Shown: positions 17,832 through 26,662 of the stretch, piece by piece
Position numbering within the stretch: position 1 is the first letter of the stretch
Layout: the number at the start of each line of letters is the position of its first letter
NCBI GenBank assembly: GCA_017464525.1
Contig: JAFTZM010000002.1
Span: forward strand, 62,001 to 126,000
Length of the DNA stretch: 64,000 nucleotides
Source of the DNA: Clostridia bacterium
GTDB lineage: Bacteria > Bacillota > Clostridia > Oscillospirales > QAKW01
Direction of reading: 5' to 3'
Notes under the pieces: generated by a model
Seen by the model: only the letters and a program-made list of their open reading frames with translations
Told to the model about the DNA's origin: nothing
Databases searched by the model: none
Translations under genes and position numbers: made by a program

Positions 17832-18596
17832 AAAATGAGTGGCTGAGCCACTCATTTTTTTATACTCTGTTGGCGTACAGCCAACCTTTTGCTTGAACAA
17901 GCGGGCAAAATAGCCCGGGTCGGCAAACCCCACCGCCTCGGCGATCTCTGCCACGGTTCCGCCGTCGTACTGCAGCAATTCCTTGGCACGGCTCAACCGC
18001 AGGTCGTTAACATAGTCCCGGGGAGCACACTGATAGATCCGCTTGAAGCAACGGCGAAAATGCACCTCGCTCACCCCGGCTTCTGCTGCAAGCATGGCCA
18101 CAGTAGCATTTTCCTCCAGCATACGCCGGACAGCCCCCTCAAACATCCCACGATGGGGATCCGGCAAGGACTCAGCATGGGTATGGCGAAGCAACCGGGC
18201 ATAAAGGCTGTAGACCAGCCCCAGACACTCACTGCGGCATCCCACCTGTTGGGCAGCCCATACTTTATAAAGATGCAAAAAAACCGCTTCCATCCCCTCG
18301 GCACCGCGCACCAAAAAGGAAGCGGCAGTCTCCTCGAAATCAAGGTAAACAAAAACAGTCTGATAGTTCTCCTCCAGCGCCAGGCGGCGGTAACTGCTCC
18401 CCCGCGGGATCAGCAGCACATCCCCGGGATAAAGGTGCAGTTTCTGCTCCCCGAACTCGTAAAGGGATTCTCCCCGCAATACACAGATCAGCACGGCCTC
18501 CTTGCGGCGATCCACCTGCAGATACTGCTCCAGTTCATTTTTTGCGTAATTCCGCAGCACCACCGAATAAAGGCGGCTGATATACTGTTCCTTCAT
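17823..18596 (-). CDS. AraC-family transcriptional regulator
   Basis: A 257-residue regulator with an N-terminal cupin-like sensing domain (LHLYPGDVLLIPRG near 52-65) and a C-terminal AraC double helix-turn-helix with RRCFKRIYQCAPRDYV and VGFADPGYFARLFKQKVGCTP segments. The preferred start is the ATG at 18596, which overlaps the stop of the preceding gene (ATGA). The last residues (MSGSATHFLF) are encoded by the terminator of the convergent amidotransferase gene, and the stop lies 9 nt inside that gene. It probably regulates its own operon with the nitrilase-GDPD and PAP2 genes. Confidence 0.9.
   Translation of the reverse strand: MKEQYISRLYSVVLRNYAKNELEQYLQVDRRKEAVLICVLRGESLYEFGEQKLHLYPGDVLLIPRGSSYRRLALEENYQTVFVYLDFEETAASFLVRGAEGMEAVFLHLYKVWAAQQVGCRSECLGLVYSLYARLLRHTHAESLPDPHRGMFEGAVRRMLEENATVAMLAAEAGVSEVHFRRCFKRIYQCAPRDYVNDLRLSRAKELLQYDGGTVAEIAEAVGFADPGYFARLFKQKVGCTPTEYKKMSGSATHFLF
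17832..17862. terminator. Terminator of the amidotransferase gene
   Basis: AAAATGAGTGGC and GCCACTCATTTT around a TGA loop, followed by a T-run. On the opposite strand the hairpin is part of the last codons of the convergent AraC gene. Confidence 0.85.
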
Positions 18597-20191
18597 TGTA
18601 CCCCCAAAGAAGCGTGAATTTTCTGATAATCGTTGGTGAGGATGCAATCGACGCCCATTTTCAGATAGCGGCGAGCCTCCTCCGGGTCATCCGCCCAGAA
18701 CACATTGCACCGGATACCGTGGGCATGGGCTTTATCGATCATCTCCTGATCAAAATACGGCTTGAAAAGCTGCACCTTTTGGGCTCCCAGCGCAATGGCC
18801 CGATCCACGATCTCCCAGGGACGGGCAGAAAGATGCCCCACGCAGACAGGGATATCGGGAGCGTACTTTTTGAACATGGCGATATCGCAGTCCGGCTCCA
18901 GCATAAAGTACAGATGCCCGGCACAATCGTATTTGCGGATCAGCCCCACGATCTTTTTCATGGTCTCCTCCTCATAGGACCCATTGAGATCCAACGGCTT
19001 CACATGGACATTCATAATGACCTGCCCCGCAAATTTCCGCAAAATTTCTTCAAATCTCACGATCCGAAGCCCCCGGAAGGACTCCCCGAATTTTACGCCG
19101 AAATCCAATTTCAGCAATTCTTCATAGGTATGCTCATAAATGATGCCGCTGCCGGTGCTCACCCGATCCAGCTTACGGTCGTGGATGGAAACGATCTCCC
19201 CATCCTTGGTGGGCCAGAGATCAAATTCCATCTCCGAGGCCCCCAGCGCCACCGCCGCTCCAAAGGCAGGCATACTGTTCTCCGGCGCCACCTTGCTGAA
19301 TCCCCGATGGGCGCAGAGCCGGGGATAGGGCAGATAAGCGTCCCCGGCGATCATGGCGGGGCCGCCCATCCGGTACTGCCAGGGCTTGCGGCCGTATTCG
19401 ATGTATTCATAATGCGCCGCATCCGGATTGCCGTAGCCGGCGGGCTTATAGTATTTGTCCTTGGGATCAAACTCCACCGTTTCCATCCCGAAACGGCCTT
19501 TCATATTGGCAAGGACCCTTCCCCGGGGATCCACCGCCATGCTGGCGCCGCAAACAGCGGAATCCTCCCCGAAGCTCACCGAGGAGCGCAGCACATGGGC
19601 GTTGGTGTTATATGCCAGAAAGCGGCAGATGATCTCGATGGCCTCATGGGTATCGCTCCGCTGCAGAGAGCAGCCGATAATGATATCCACCTTTTCCCGA
19701 GCGATGCGGGCAAAGGCCTCATAAAAATAGAAATCGTAGCAGGTCAGAAACCCGAACCGCAGCCCCTCCATCTCCAGCACATAGGGCTCGGAATATTCAA
19801 AGGTATAGGCAGAATCCAGCCTCAGGGTCTCCAGCTCCAGGGGCGGCAGATGCTTTTTGAAATACTTGCCCCGCAGGATCCCCTCCCGATCGTAGCAATA
19901 GGTGGTGTTGCGGTAGCCCCCTTCCTCCGGGCTGAGGGCATTCACGAACACCATGGCATGGCACCGCCGGGCGGTCTCCACGCACTTTTCCAGAAGAACA
20001 TCAATATATTTCTGATGGTAATAGAGGGTCTCCTCTAAGGTAGCGGTAGCGCAGGGCACATCGCTGTATTCCGGCAGCACGATCAGATCTGCTTCTGTGA
20101 TCTGATCCAGCAGATCCATTTTGTACTGAAAAAATTCTTCCGAGCGGGAAACATCCCGGGAATAGGGCGGCTGCAGGATGACAGCTTTCAT
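18593..20191 (-). CDS. Nitrilase-superfamily / glycerophosphodiester phosphodiesterase fusion
   Basis: A 532-residue two-domain protein. Residues 1-270 are a carbon-nitrogen hydrolase with the Glu-Lys-Cys triad visible: Glu41 in VLPEYSD, Lys in RGKYFKK near 106-111, and Cys in FLTCYDFY near 151. Residues 290-532 are a GDPD-type TIM barrel with AHRGFSKVAPENS near 293-305, EFDLW and SIHD metal and catalytic motifs. It could act on an amide-bearing lipid or headgroup and then on the phosphodiester, but the substrate is unknown. The ATG overlaps the PAP2 stop and the 3' end overlaps AraC, both by 4 nt. No signal peptide is visible. Confidence 0.9.
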   Translation of the reverse strand: MKAVILQPPYSRDVSRSEEFFQYKMDLLDQITEADLIVLPEYSDVPCATATLEETLYYHQKYIDVLLEKCVETARRCHAMVFVNALSPEEGGYRNTTYCYDREGILRGKYFKKHLPPLELETLRLDSAYTFEYSEPYVLEMEGLRFGFLTCYDFYFYEAFARIAREKVDIIIGCSLQRSDTHEAIEIICRFLAYNTNAHVLRSSVSFGEDSAVCGASMAVDPRGRVLANMKGRFGMETVEFDPKDKYYKPAGYGNPDAAHYEYIEYGRKPWQYRMGGPAMIAGDAYLPYPRLCAHRGFSKVAPENSMPAFGAAVALGASEMEFDLWPTKDGEIVSIHDRKLDRVSTGSGIIYEHTYEELLKLDFGVKFGESFRGLRIVRFEEILRKFAGQVIMNVHVKPLDLNGSYEEETMKKIVGLIRKYDCAGHLYFMLEPDCDIAMFKKYAPDIPVCVGHLSARPWEIVDRAIALGAQKVQLFKPYFDQEMIDKAHAHGIRCNVFWADDPEEARRYLKMGVDCILTNDYQKIHASLGVQ

Positions 20192-21096
20192 TTTTTCTTC
20201 TCCAATCTGCGGATATATTGAAAACTCAGCGGCCAAACAGCGCCGGCGAAAATTACCAGAAAGAAATAGGCCACCAGCCGGTTATAAAGCTCCGGCAGAG
20301 GAATGAGATACAGCAGCTCCTTCACCCCCACCGAAAGCAGCAGGCCGGGGATAAATTTCAGCAGTTGAACCCACCAGCAGCCGGAAATATCATAGTGGAT
20401 ATGGCGCTGATCCAGCTCGTAGACCACTACAAAACCGGCCACAGCGCCCAGCATTTTATAGGCATTCTTCAGGCCGCTGTAAAGCTCCTCGCTGCTGGCA
20501 TCCGCCGGAAAGGGAAAGAATTCCATAAAGAGCACCTGACCCACCGACCATACCAGCAGAGCGATCAGAAGGCCCCGCATCCCCTTGGGGTTTTCGTTGG
20601 CCTTATGCACCAGTGGATACAACCCGAAGATCAGCAGGCCGGCTACCAGGATAGAGACCCCCACATCGGCGGGAGTATGGACCCCCAGATACATCCGGGT
20701 CAGGGGAACAATGGCGCAGATCACCAGGCAGAGGATCCGCAGCCATTTCCGGTGGGTCCAGCGGGCGATTCCGCCGAAGGTACCCACAGCGCTCTGGGTA
20801 TGGCCGCTGGGGAAGGAATAGCCGGAGGCCTCAGGGATGGCACTCTCCACAGCAGAAAAGCCGGGATCCCGCACCCACGGGCGGGGGATCCGGAAGGTAA
20901 CCTTCAGCAGCTGGTTGATCTGGGTGCCTAAAAAGCCCACCGTCAGCAGATAATAGCCCTTGAACTTATCCACGCACCAAAGGAAAAACATGGCCACCGC
21001 CATAAAGACGGTCTCCTCCCCCAGATGGGTGAACAGCTGCATAAAAAAGGTACAGGCCGGATTGCGCAGATCCTCTAAAAAGTAAAGAAATTCCAT
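20188..21096 (-). CDS. PAP2-family membrane lipid phosphatase
   Basis: A 302-residue polytopic protein of the PAP2 superfamily, which dephosphorylates phosphatidic acid or undecaprenyl pyrophosphate. All three motifs are present: KVTFRIPRP, then SGYSFPSGHTQS, then TRMYLGVHTPAD. About seven membrane helices are visible. The start at 21096 (MEFLYFLEDLRN) has AGAGGAG 6 nt upstream; an upstream in-frame extension lacks such a site. It heads a three-gene overlapping operon with the nitrilase-GDPD fusion and AraC regulator, suggesting a lipid- or headgroup-handling pathway. Confidence 0.9.
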   Translation of the reverse strand: MEFLYFLEDLRNPACTFFMQLFTHLGEETVFMAVAMFFLWCVDKFKGYYLLTVGFLGTQINQLLKVTFRIPRPWVRDPGFSAVESAIPEASGYSFPSGHTQSAVGTFGGIARWTHRKWLRILCLVICAIVPLTRMYLGVHTPADVGVSILVAGLLIFGLYPLVHKANENPKGMRGLLIALLVWSVGQVLFMEFFPFPADASSEELYSGLKNAYKMLGAVAGFVVVYELDQRHIHYDISGCWWVQLLKFIPGLLLSVGVKELLYLIPLPELYNRLVAYFFLVIFAGAVWPLSFQYIRRLEKKK

Positions 21097-21156
21097 AGTT
21101 GCTCCTCTAATATTTTGATACCTTATATTACCATAGGTTTCGTAAAAAGTAAAGAA

Positions 21157-21170
21157 CAGACTGTCGAAAA
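21157..21170. repeat. Solo end of a dispersed inverted-repeat element
   Basis: CAGACTGTCGAAAA is identical to the end of the element at 63960 and nearly identical to both ends of the element at 27949-28082. Only the end is recognisable here; the adjoining sequence is a terminator. Confidence 0.4.
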
Positions 21171-21172
21171 CA

Positions 21173-21206
21173 AAAAAATGGAGTTGTTTGCACAACTCCA
21201 TTTTTT
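21173..21206 (-). terminator. Terminator after the Gfo/Idh gene
   Basis: AAAAAATGGAGTTGT and ACAACTCCATTTTTT form a 15-bp stem around a TTGC loop, 11 bp beyond the minus-strand gene's stop. Confidence 0.85.
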
Positions 21207-21216
21207 GTCATAGCAA

Positions 21217-22386
21217 TTAAACCTCGGGGATAACGACCTCGATCTCCTTGCCGGCTTCGGCGGACTTGACGATACCGTCCAGAATAGCCTGGTTGTAGAT
21301 GATCTGAGAAGAGGGAACCGGAGGAGCGGTCTTGTTCTTCACAGCATCGATAAAGCCGCGGATCTTGAGGTAGAAGAGGCTCTCCTTGGTCTTGAGGATG
21401 GGGATCTCGGTCTCTACGCCCTTACCGCAAACATCGTGATAGATCTTCATAGCGCCGCCCACAGAGCCGTTCCAGCACTCGGTGGAGGGAATCCGCAGGG
21501 AGCCCTTGGTACCCATGATGATGGTGTCGCCCGGGGTATCCAGATGCATAGCCCATGCAATACGGAAGTCCAGGGTGATACCGCCTTCCAGACGAACGAA
21601 AGCAGCGGCGAAATCGTCTACGCCGAAGATCTCGGCATACTCAGCGGGCTTATTTTCGCCCAGCCAGTAGTTGGGGTTCTTACCGAAGTGAGCGCTCTTC
21701 ATAGCGGAAACGGTGAGGGGCTTGGGATAGCCAATGGCGTTCAGCACCATGTCCAGAGAATAGCAGCCGATATCGCCCAAAGCACCGATAGCACCCTTAT
21801 CTGCCTCGATGAAGGAGGTACCGTAGGGGGTGGGGATACCGCGACGGCGGCCGCCACCGGTCTGGATGTAGTAGATATCGCCCAGCTCGCCGGAATCAAC
21901 GATCTTCTTGATCATCTTCATGTTGTTGTCCATTCTGGGCTGGAAGCCGATGGAGAGCAGTCTGCCGGTCTCCTTCTCGACCTTCATCACTTCGATGGCC
22001 TCTTCCAGAGTAACAGTGAAGGGCTTCTCCAGCATAACATCTACGCCGGCCTTCATAGCCTGGATGGCGCAGGGAGCGTGCTGGGAGTTATAAGTACAAA
22101 CAGATACGATATCCAGCTTTTCCTTAGCCAGCATCTCTTCGGTGGATTCATAGCAGGCGGCGCCTTCTACTTCCATCTTCTCGAAGAACTTAGCGGCCTT
22201 ACCGGGGATGATATCGGAACCGGCAACGATCTCCACATCGGGGCACTTCTTATACTGAGCAACGTGCGACTCAGCGATCCAACCGCAACCGATAATACCA
22301 ACACGAACCTTTTTGCTGGTATCTACTGCAGGGCCCTCAGACTCTACATTGAAATCCAAGGCCTTATCCTTAACAAGCTCTGCCAT
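21217..22386 (-). CDS. Gfo/Idh/MocA-family oxidoreductase
   Basis: A 389-residue NAD(P)-dependent dehydrogenase of the Gfo/Idh/MocA family, acting on sugars, inositols or their derivatives. After a 25-residue leader, VGIIGCGWIAESHV (about 30-43) forms the Rossmann glycine motif and MLEKPFTVT near 117-125 contains the EKP catalytic-domain signature. The C-terminal alpha/beta domain includes GDIGCYSLDMV near 205. The start at 22386 is preceded by AAAAGGAG; an in-frame TTG two codons upstream is less likely. It is monocistronic with its own promoter, so the substrate cannot be inferred from neighbours. Confidence 0.92.
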   Translation of the reverse strand: MAELVKDKALDFNVESEGPAVDTSKKVRVGIIGCGWIAESHVAQYKKCPDVEIVAGSDIIPGKAAKFFEKMEVEGAACYESTEEMLAKEKLDIVSVCTYNSQHAPCAIQAMKAGVDVMLEKPFTVTLEEAIEVMKVEKETGRLLSIGFQPRMDNNMKMIKKIVDSGELGDIYYIQTGGGRRRGIPTPYGTSFIEADKGAIGALGDIGCYSLDMVLNAIGYPKPLTVSAMKSAHFGKNPNYWLGENKPAEYAEIFGVDDFAAAFVRLEGGITLDFRIAWAMHLDTPGDTIIMGTKGSLRIPSTECWNGSVGGAMKIYHDVCGKGVETEIPILKTKESLFYLKIRGFIDAVKNKTAPPVPSSQIIYNQAILDGIVKSAEAGKEIEVVIPEV

Positions 22387-22424
22387 TTTCAAAATCTCCT
22401 TTTAATGGATTTTATAGTAATTAA

Positions 22425-22453
22425 ATATTAAACTTTTTTGCGGGTTTTGTCAA
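22425..22453 (-). promoter_or_regulatory. Predicted sigma-A promoter for the Gfo/Idh gene
   Basis: On the minus strand, TTGACA (complement of 22448-22453), a 17-bp spacer, and TAATAT (complement of 22425-22430). Confidence 0.7.
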
Positions 22454-22515
22454 TGCTTTTAGCCGAATTCTTTATATATTTTCTACATATGTTTAGGAAG
22501 AAAGGAGTGTTATTT

Positions 22516-23649
22516 ATGAGAGTAGTAACCATTCAGCCCGGCGACAGTCTGTATAAGATCGGCAAGGCCTACGGCCTTTCGGTGGATCAGCTGGTGGAGG
22601 CCAACGGCATCGATCCCAATAAATACCTGGTGATCGGTGACAGCCTGGTGATCCCTTCCCCAGAGGAAAAGATGCCCCTGGAGGTCAATGGCTATGCCTA
22701 CCCCTTCATCGACCGGGAGGTTTTGCGTAAGACCCTGCCCTATCTTACTTATCTTTCCATCTTCAGCTACGGTGTGACCGACGAGGGAGGCCTGGTACCC
22801 CTGCGGGACGATGAACCGCTGATCGCCATGGCAAGATCCGCCGGAGTTGCCCCCATGCTGGTGCTGACCACCGTGGACGAAAGCGGCGGCTTCAACAGCC
22901 AGCGGAGTGTAAACCTGCTGGAGAACGCCGACCGCCGCCAACGGCTGGCCGATGAACTGAAAAAGGTTCTGGAGGAAAAGGGCTATTACGGGGTGGATGT
23001 GGATATGGAATACATCCCCGGCCGGCTGCGGGAGGACTATACCGCGCTGGTGGAGTTCCTGAAAAAGGAGCTGGCGCCTCATCCCGTATTTATTGCATTA
23101 GCGCCCAAGACCCGCCGGGATCAGCCGGGTCTGCTTTACGAAGCCCACGATTATGCCGGCATGGGAGCGGCTGCCGACCGCACCCTCATCATGACCTATG
23201 AATGGGGGTACACCTACGGCCCGCCCATGGCAGTGGCGCCCCTGCCCAATGTGGCGCAGGTCATGAATTTTGCCGTGGGCGAAATCCCCCGAGAAAAGCT
23301 TCTGATGGGTCTGCCCAACTACGGCTACGATTGGACCCTCCCCTATGAGCAGGGCCGCCCGGCCCGCTCCATCGGCAACTATGAGGCGGTTGCCATTGCC
23401 CGAAAATACGGGGCGGAGATCCAATTCGATGAGACCGCCCAAAGCCCCTGGTTCCGCTACTACGACGCCCGGCGGCAGCAGCATGAGGTGTGGTTCGAGG
23501 ATGCCCGCAGCTACCAGGCAAAGCTGGGACTAGTGAAGGAGCTGGGCATCAAGGGCGTAAGCATCTGGAACATCATGCGGTGGTTCCGGCCCCTCTATAC
23601 CCTGCTGGACGGCTATTTTGATATTATCAAGGTACCGCAGCCCCGATAA
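22516..23649 (+). CDS. LysM-GH18 spore cortex-lytic-type enzyme (YaaH/SleL-like)
   Basis: A 377-residue protein with one LysM domain (about residues 1-47, IQPGDSLYKIGKAYG) followed by a GH18 barrel. The catalytic DxDxE motif appears as GVDVDMEY near 159-166, with Glu as proton donor. The architecture matches YaaH/SleL, which hydrolyse cortex muramic-lactam peptidoglycan fragments during spore germination. No signal peptide is present, as in those spore-associated enzymes. AAAGGAG 8-9 nt upstream supports the ATG at 22516 rather than an in-frame upstream extension. It fits with spoIIR in a spore-former. Confidence 0.9.
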   Translation: MRVVTIQPGDSLYKIGKAYGLSVDQLVEANGIDPNKYLVIGDSLVIPSPEEKMPLEVNGYAYPFIDREVLRKTLPYLTYLSIFSYGVTDEGGLVPLRDDEPLIAMARSAGVAPMLVLTTVDESGGFNSQRSVNLLENADRRQRLADELKKVLEEKGYYGVDVDMEYIPGRLREDYTALVEFLKKELAPHPVFIALAPKTRRDQPGLLYEAHDYAGMGAAADRTLIMTYEWGYTYGPPMAVAPLPNVAQVMNFAVGEIPREKLLMGLPNYGYDWTLPYEQGRPARSIGNYEAVAIARKYGAEIQFDETAQSPWFRYYDARRQQHEVWFEDARSYQAKLGLVKELGIKGVSIWNIMRWFRPLYTLLDGYFDIIKVPQPR

Positions 23650-23653
23650 AAGA

Positions 23654-23681
23654 TTGCATTCTGCTGAAATTATGTTATAAT
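23654..23681 (+). promoter_or_regulatory. Predicted promoter of the MATE gene, giving a leaderless mRNA
   Basis: TTGCAT at 23654-23659, a 16-bp spacer, and TATAAT at 23676-23681. Only six bases separate the -10 from the ATG at 23688, so transcription should start at or within the start codon. No Shine-Dalgarno sequence is present. Confidence 0.6.
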
Positions 23682-23687
23682 GTAGGC

Positions 23688-25052
23688 ATGAAACTGACCA
23701 AAGAACAGCGAAAATTATTTTATACCTTAATGTTCCCTGCCCTCATCGAGCGGGTGCTGACCCAATTATTTCATTTAGTGGACAGCATGATGGTGGGGCA
23801 GATGGAAAATTCCACCCCGGCCGTGGCCGCGGTGGGGCTTTGCGGTGCGCCCATCAACCTGATCGTAGGGGTCTCCACCGCCTTTTTCATCGGCACCACC
23901 GCCACCGTTGCCTGGCATAAGGGAGCCAATCATCCCGATAAGGTGCGTAACACCGCCTATCAATCTATGCTCATTGCTGTGGGGGTGGCTCTGCTCTTTA
24001 CGGTGATTTCTGTGTTGGCTGCCCGGCCCATCATGACCTTTGTATGCGGTAGGGGCAACGAAAATCTGGAGCTGGCGGTCACCTATTACCGCATCAATGC
24101 CTACGGCTTTTTCTTTCAGATCCTCACCGCCAACATCACCGCCTGTTACCGGGGCGTGGGCATCTCCAACCTGCCCATGGTCTATAATCTCATCGGCGGT
24201 GTGGGGAATGTAGTGTTGAATTATCTGCTGATCTACGGCCATCTGGGGCTGCCCGCCATGGGCATTGCCGGTGCGGCGCTGGCCACCAGCATCTCCAAGG
24301 GGATCTCCCTGTTGATCGCCATCGGCTCGCTTTTCCTGAAAAGATCCCCTATTCAATATCAGAAGGAGATGCGGTTGAAGCCGGAGCGCACCCTGATGAC
24401 CCGGCTGCTGCCCATCGGCCTGACCTCTGCAGGGGAGCAGCTGATCCTGCAGAGCGGTGCCACTATCACCTCCAAGATCATTGCGGTGCTGCCCACCCCC
24501 GCCATCGCTGCCAACCAGGTGGTCAACAATCTGGAGGCCTTTGCCTGGTCCACCGGCGGAGCCTGCAATGCGGCCTCCACCACCCTTTTCGGCCAGTCCA
24601 TGGGGGCCGGCAACGAAAAGCAGGCCCGCCGCTACCTACGGTTGACCCTCTTCTGGGCTTGGGGCTTTGCCGCCATGGAAATGCTGATCATGAGCTTTGC
24701 CGGCCGTCCGCTGGCCATGGCCTTTACCAACGACACCTCCCTCTACCCCACCATTTCCGGGCTGTTGGTCATTTCGGCCATGGCGCTGCCCTTTATCAAC
24801 AGCCATCAATCCATCTCCGGCGCCCTGCGGGGAGCCGGGGACTCGGTGGCGCCGCTCATCGCCTCGCTGGTCAGCCTGTGGATCTTCCGGGTAGGCGGCG
24901 GATTTCTCACCATCCACCTGCTGGATTGGGGCGTAAACGCCTACCGCTGGTGCCTGGTGGCCGATCAGGCGGTGCGGTGCACCTGCGTGGCCATCTTTTA
25001 TCTGACCGGCCATTGGCGGCGGCATCTCCACGGCGCTATGCCGAAGAAATAA
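23688..25052 (+). CDS. MATE-family multidrug/cation antiporter
   Basis: A 454-residue twelve-helix exporter built of two homologous halves (about 1-225 and 226-454). Family features include MFPALIERVLTQLFHLVDSM at the start and GQSMGAGNEKQARRY near 302-316. Such pumps export drugs or metabolites using Na+ or H+ gradients; no substrate is implied. The ATG is not preceded by a ribosome-binding site but sits six bases beyond a consensus -10, so a leaderless transcript is likely. A polymerase gene begins 20 nt downstream. Confidence 0.93.
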   Translation: MKLTKEQRKLFYTLMFPALIERVLTQLFHLVDSMMVGQMENSTPAVAAVGLCGAPINLIVGVSTAFFIGTTATVAWHKGANHPDKVRNTAYQSMLIAVGVALLFTVISVLAARPIMTFVCGRGNENLELAVTYYRINAYGFFFQILTANITACYRGVGISNLPMVYNLIGGVGNVVLNYLLIYGHLGLPAMGIAGAALATSISKGISLLIAIGSLFLKRSPIQYQKEMRLKPERTLMTRLLPIGLTSAGEQLILQSGATITSKIIAVLPTPAIAANQVVNNLEAFAWSTGGACNAASTTLFGQSMGAGNEKQARRYLRLTLFWAWGFAAMEMLIMSFAGRPLAMAFTNDTSLYPTISGLLVISAMALPFINSHQSISGALRGAGDSVAPLIASLVSLWIFRVGGGFLTIHLLDWGVNAYRWCLVADQAVRCTCVAIFYLTGHWRRHLHGAMPKK

Positions 25053-25072
25053 AAAATGAAGGAAACAAAAAT

Positions 25073-26662
25073 ATGATCTTTTTAGCGGCCATCTACATCA
25101 CAGCCTTTTTCTGCATCGGCGGGTTTCATGAATTTGCTGCCTGCCTGATCAGCGTTGCCCTTTTGGTTTATTTGGGGCTGAAAAAGAATCTGACCCTGAA
25201 GCTCAACTGGGTGACCGGCGCTCTGGCGGGAACTACCCTTTTCTATGGCATCAGCACCCTTTGGGCGGTGGATCCGGGGATGGCCTTTTTGGGCTTTATG
25301 AAATTTTTGCCGGTGCCCCTTTTTGCCTTCTGCCTGCAGCAGGAGCCGGAGGCCAAAGCCAAGCTGCAGGCGCTGCTGCCCTATCTGGCGGCAGCGGCCA
25401 CGGTGATCTCCTCTGTCGGCTCCCTTTTTACCGACTTTTTCACCGTAGACGGGCGTTTGGCGGGCTTTTTTCAATACCCCAACGCCTTTGCGCTGGTGCT
25501 GCTGGCGGCAGAGCTGCTGCTTCTGGGCAAGGACAAGCTGAAATTCTATGATCTGATCTGCCTGGCGATTCTGGTCTTCGGCATCTTCTATACCGGTAGC
25601 CGCACGGTTTTTGTGCTGGCAGCAGTAGCCAATCTGATCTTCCTTTTTTTAGGAAAAAACAAGAAGATCAAGCTGGCGGCAGTCTGCGGGATCGGGGTTT
25701 TGGCGTTCGTTTTGTTCGGTTTTGGCGGAGTTTTCGGCCGTTTTTCCACCATTTCTTTCAGTTCCAGCACCTTTTTAGGGCGTTTTCTTTACTTTTTTGA
25801 TGCTCTTCCGGAGATCCTGACCCATCCCTTCGGGCTGGGGTACATGGGTTATTATTACACCCAGCAGGCCTTCCAGAGCGGCATCTATTCGGTGGCCTTT
25901 GTGCATAATGATTTTCTGCAGCTGATGCTGGATGTGGGCTGGCTGCCCGCTCTGGCAATTCTGGCTGCCATTATCCTTTCCTTTAAAAAGCTTTCTCCCC
26001 AGCACCGGGTGCTCTTAGGGGTGATGGTGCTCCACTTCTGCTTTGATTTTGATCTGCAGTTTATTGCCATCTGGATGGTACTTTTGCTGTTTCTGGATAC
26101 GGAAGGCGGCAAGGAGCTCCGGTTGAAAAAGCAGCCGGTTGCCTGCGGAGCGGCGACGCTGGTCTGCCTGTACTTCGGCATTGCCCTGAGCCTGGCGCAA
26201 TGCGGCCTCAGGGAGGCGGCCCAAGCCCTCTACCCCTGGAACACCCGAAACGAAACGGCCCTTCTGGCCGAAACGGAGGATCCGGAGACGGCGGAGCACA
26301 TCCTGGCCCGCAACGACTCTGTGACTTTAGCGCAAAGCGTTCTGGCTCGCACTGCCTATTCCAAGGGAGATTTCGGCAAGGTGATCCAATATAAAAATGC
26401 CCTCTTCGAAAAAGCCCCCTTCCAATATGCGGAATATGAAGAGTATTGCTATATGCTCATCAACGGCATTGCCCTTTACAATCGGGAAGGAGACAGCTAC
26501 AGCGCAGGGATCTGCGCCAAAGAGCTGATCGCCACCCGGGAAAAGGTACGGGCGCAGGCAGACCGATTGAGCGCCTTAGGAAAAAGGATCAGTGATCAGC
26601 CGGTGATGGAGCTGCCGGCAGAAATCGAAAACTACATTGCAAAACTGGAGGCGGCAGAATGA
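25073..26662 (+). CDS. O-antigen ligase/Wzy-type polymerase
   Basis: A 529-residue membrane protein of the O-antigen ligase/polymerase superfamily. About eleven membrane helices occupy residues 1-385. FFQYPNAFALVL near 141-152, FYTGSRTVFVL near 178-188, and AFVHNDFLQLMLDVGWL near 277-293 match the conserved family loops. The C-terminal 140 residues are soluble, helical and TPR-like. In a Gram-positive it probably polymerises or ligates a lipid-linked wall or capsule glycan. The preferred ATG is 25073, with AAGGA about 10 nt upstream. It overlaps the next gene, a transpeptidase lipoprotein, by 4 nt. Confidence 0.85.
   Translation: MIFLAAIYITAFFCIGGFHEFAACLISVALLVYLGLKKNLTLKLNWVTGALAGTTLFYGISTLWAVDPGMAFLGFMKFLPVPLFAFCLQQEPEAKAKLQALLPYLAAAATVISSVGSLFTDFFTVDGRLAGFFQYPNAFALVLLAAELLLLGKDKLKFYDLICLAILVFGIFYTGSRTVFVLAAVANLIFLFLGKNKKIKLAAVCGIGVLAFVLFGFGGVFGRFSTISFSSSTFLGRFLYFFDALPEILTHPFGLGYMGYYYTQQAFQSGIYSVAFVHNDFLQLMLDVGWLPALAILAAIILSFKKLSPQHRVLLGVMVLHFCFDFDLQFIAIWMVLLLFLDTEGGKELRLKKQPVACGAATLVCLYFGIALSLAQCGLREAAQALYPWNTRNETALLAETEDPETAEHILARNDSVTLAQSVLARTAYSKGDFGKVIQYKNALFEKAPFQYAEYEEYCYMLINGIALYNREGDSYSAGICAKELIATREKVRAQADRLSALGKRISDQPVMELPAEIENYIAKLEAAE

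Noticed and set aside
18596..20038. 480-residue plus-strand open frame opposite the nitrilase-GDPD gene
   Set aside because: The minus strand carries complete catalytic motifs of two families; this is a shadow.
25056..25075. ATG at 25056 as start of the polymerase gene
   Set aside because: That frame stops after six codons; the ATG at 25073 opens the membrane protein frame.
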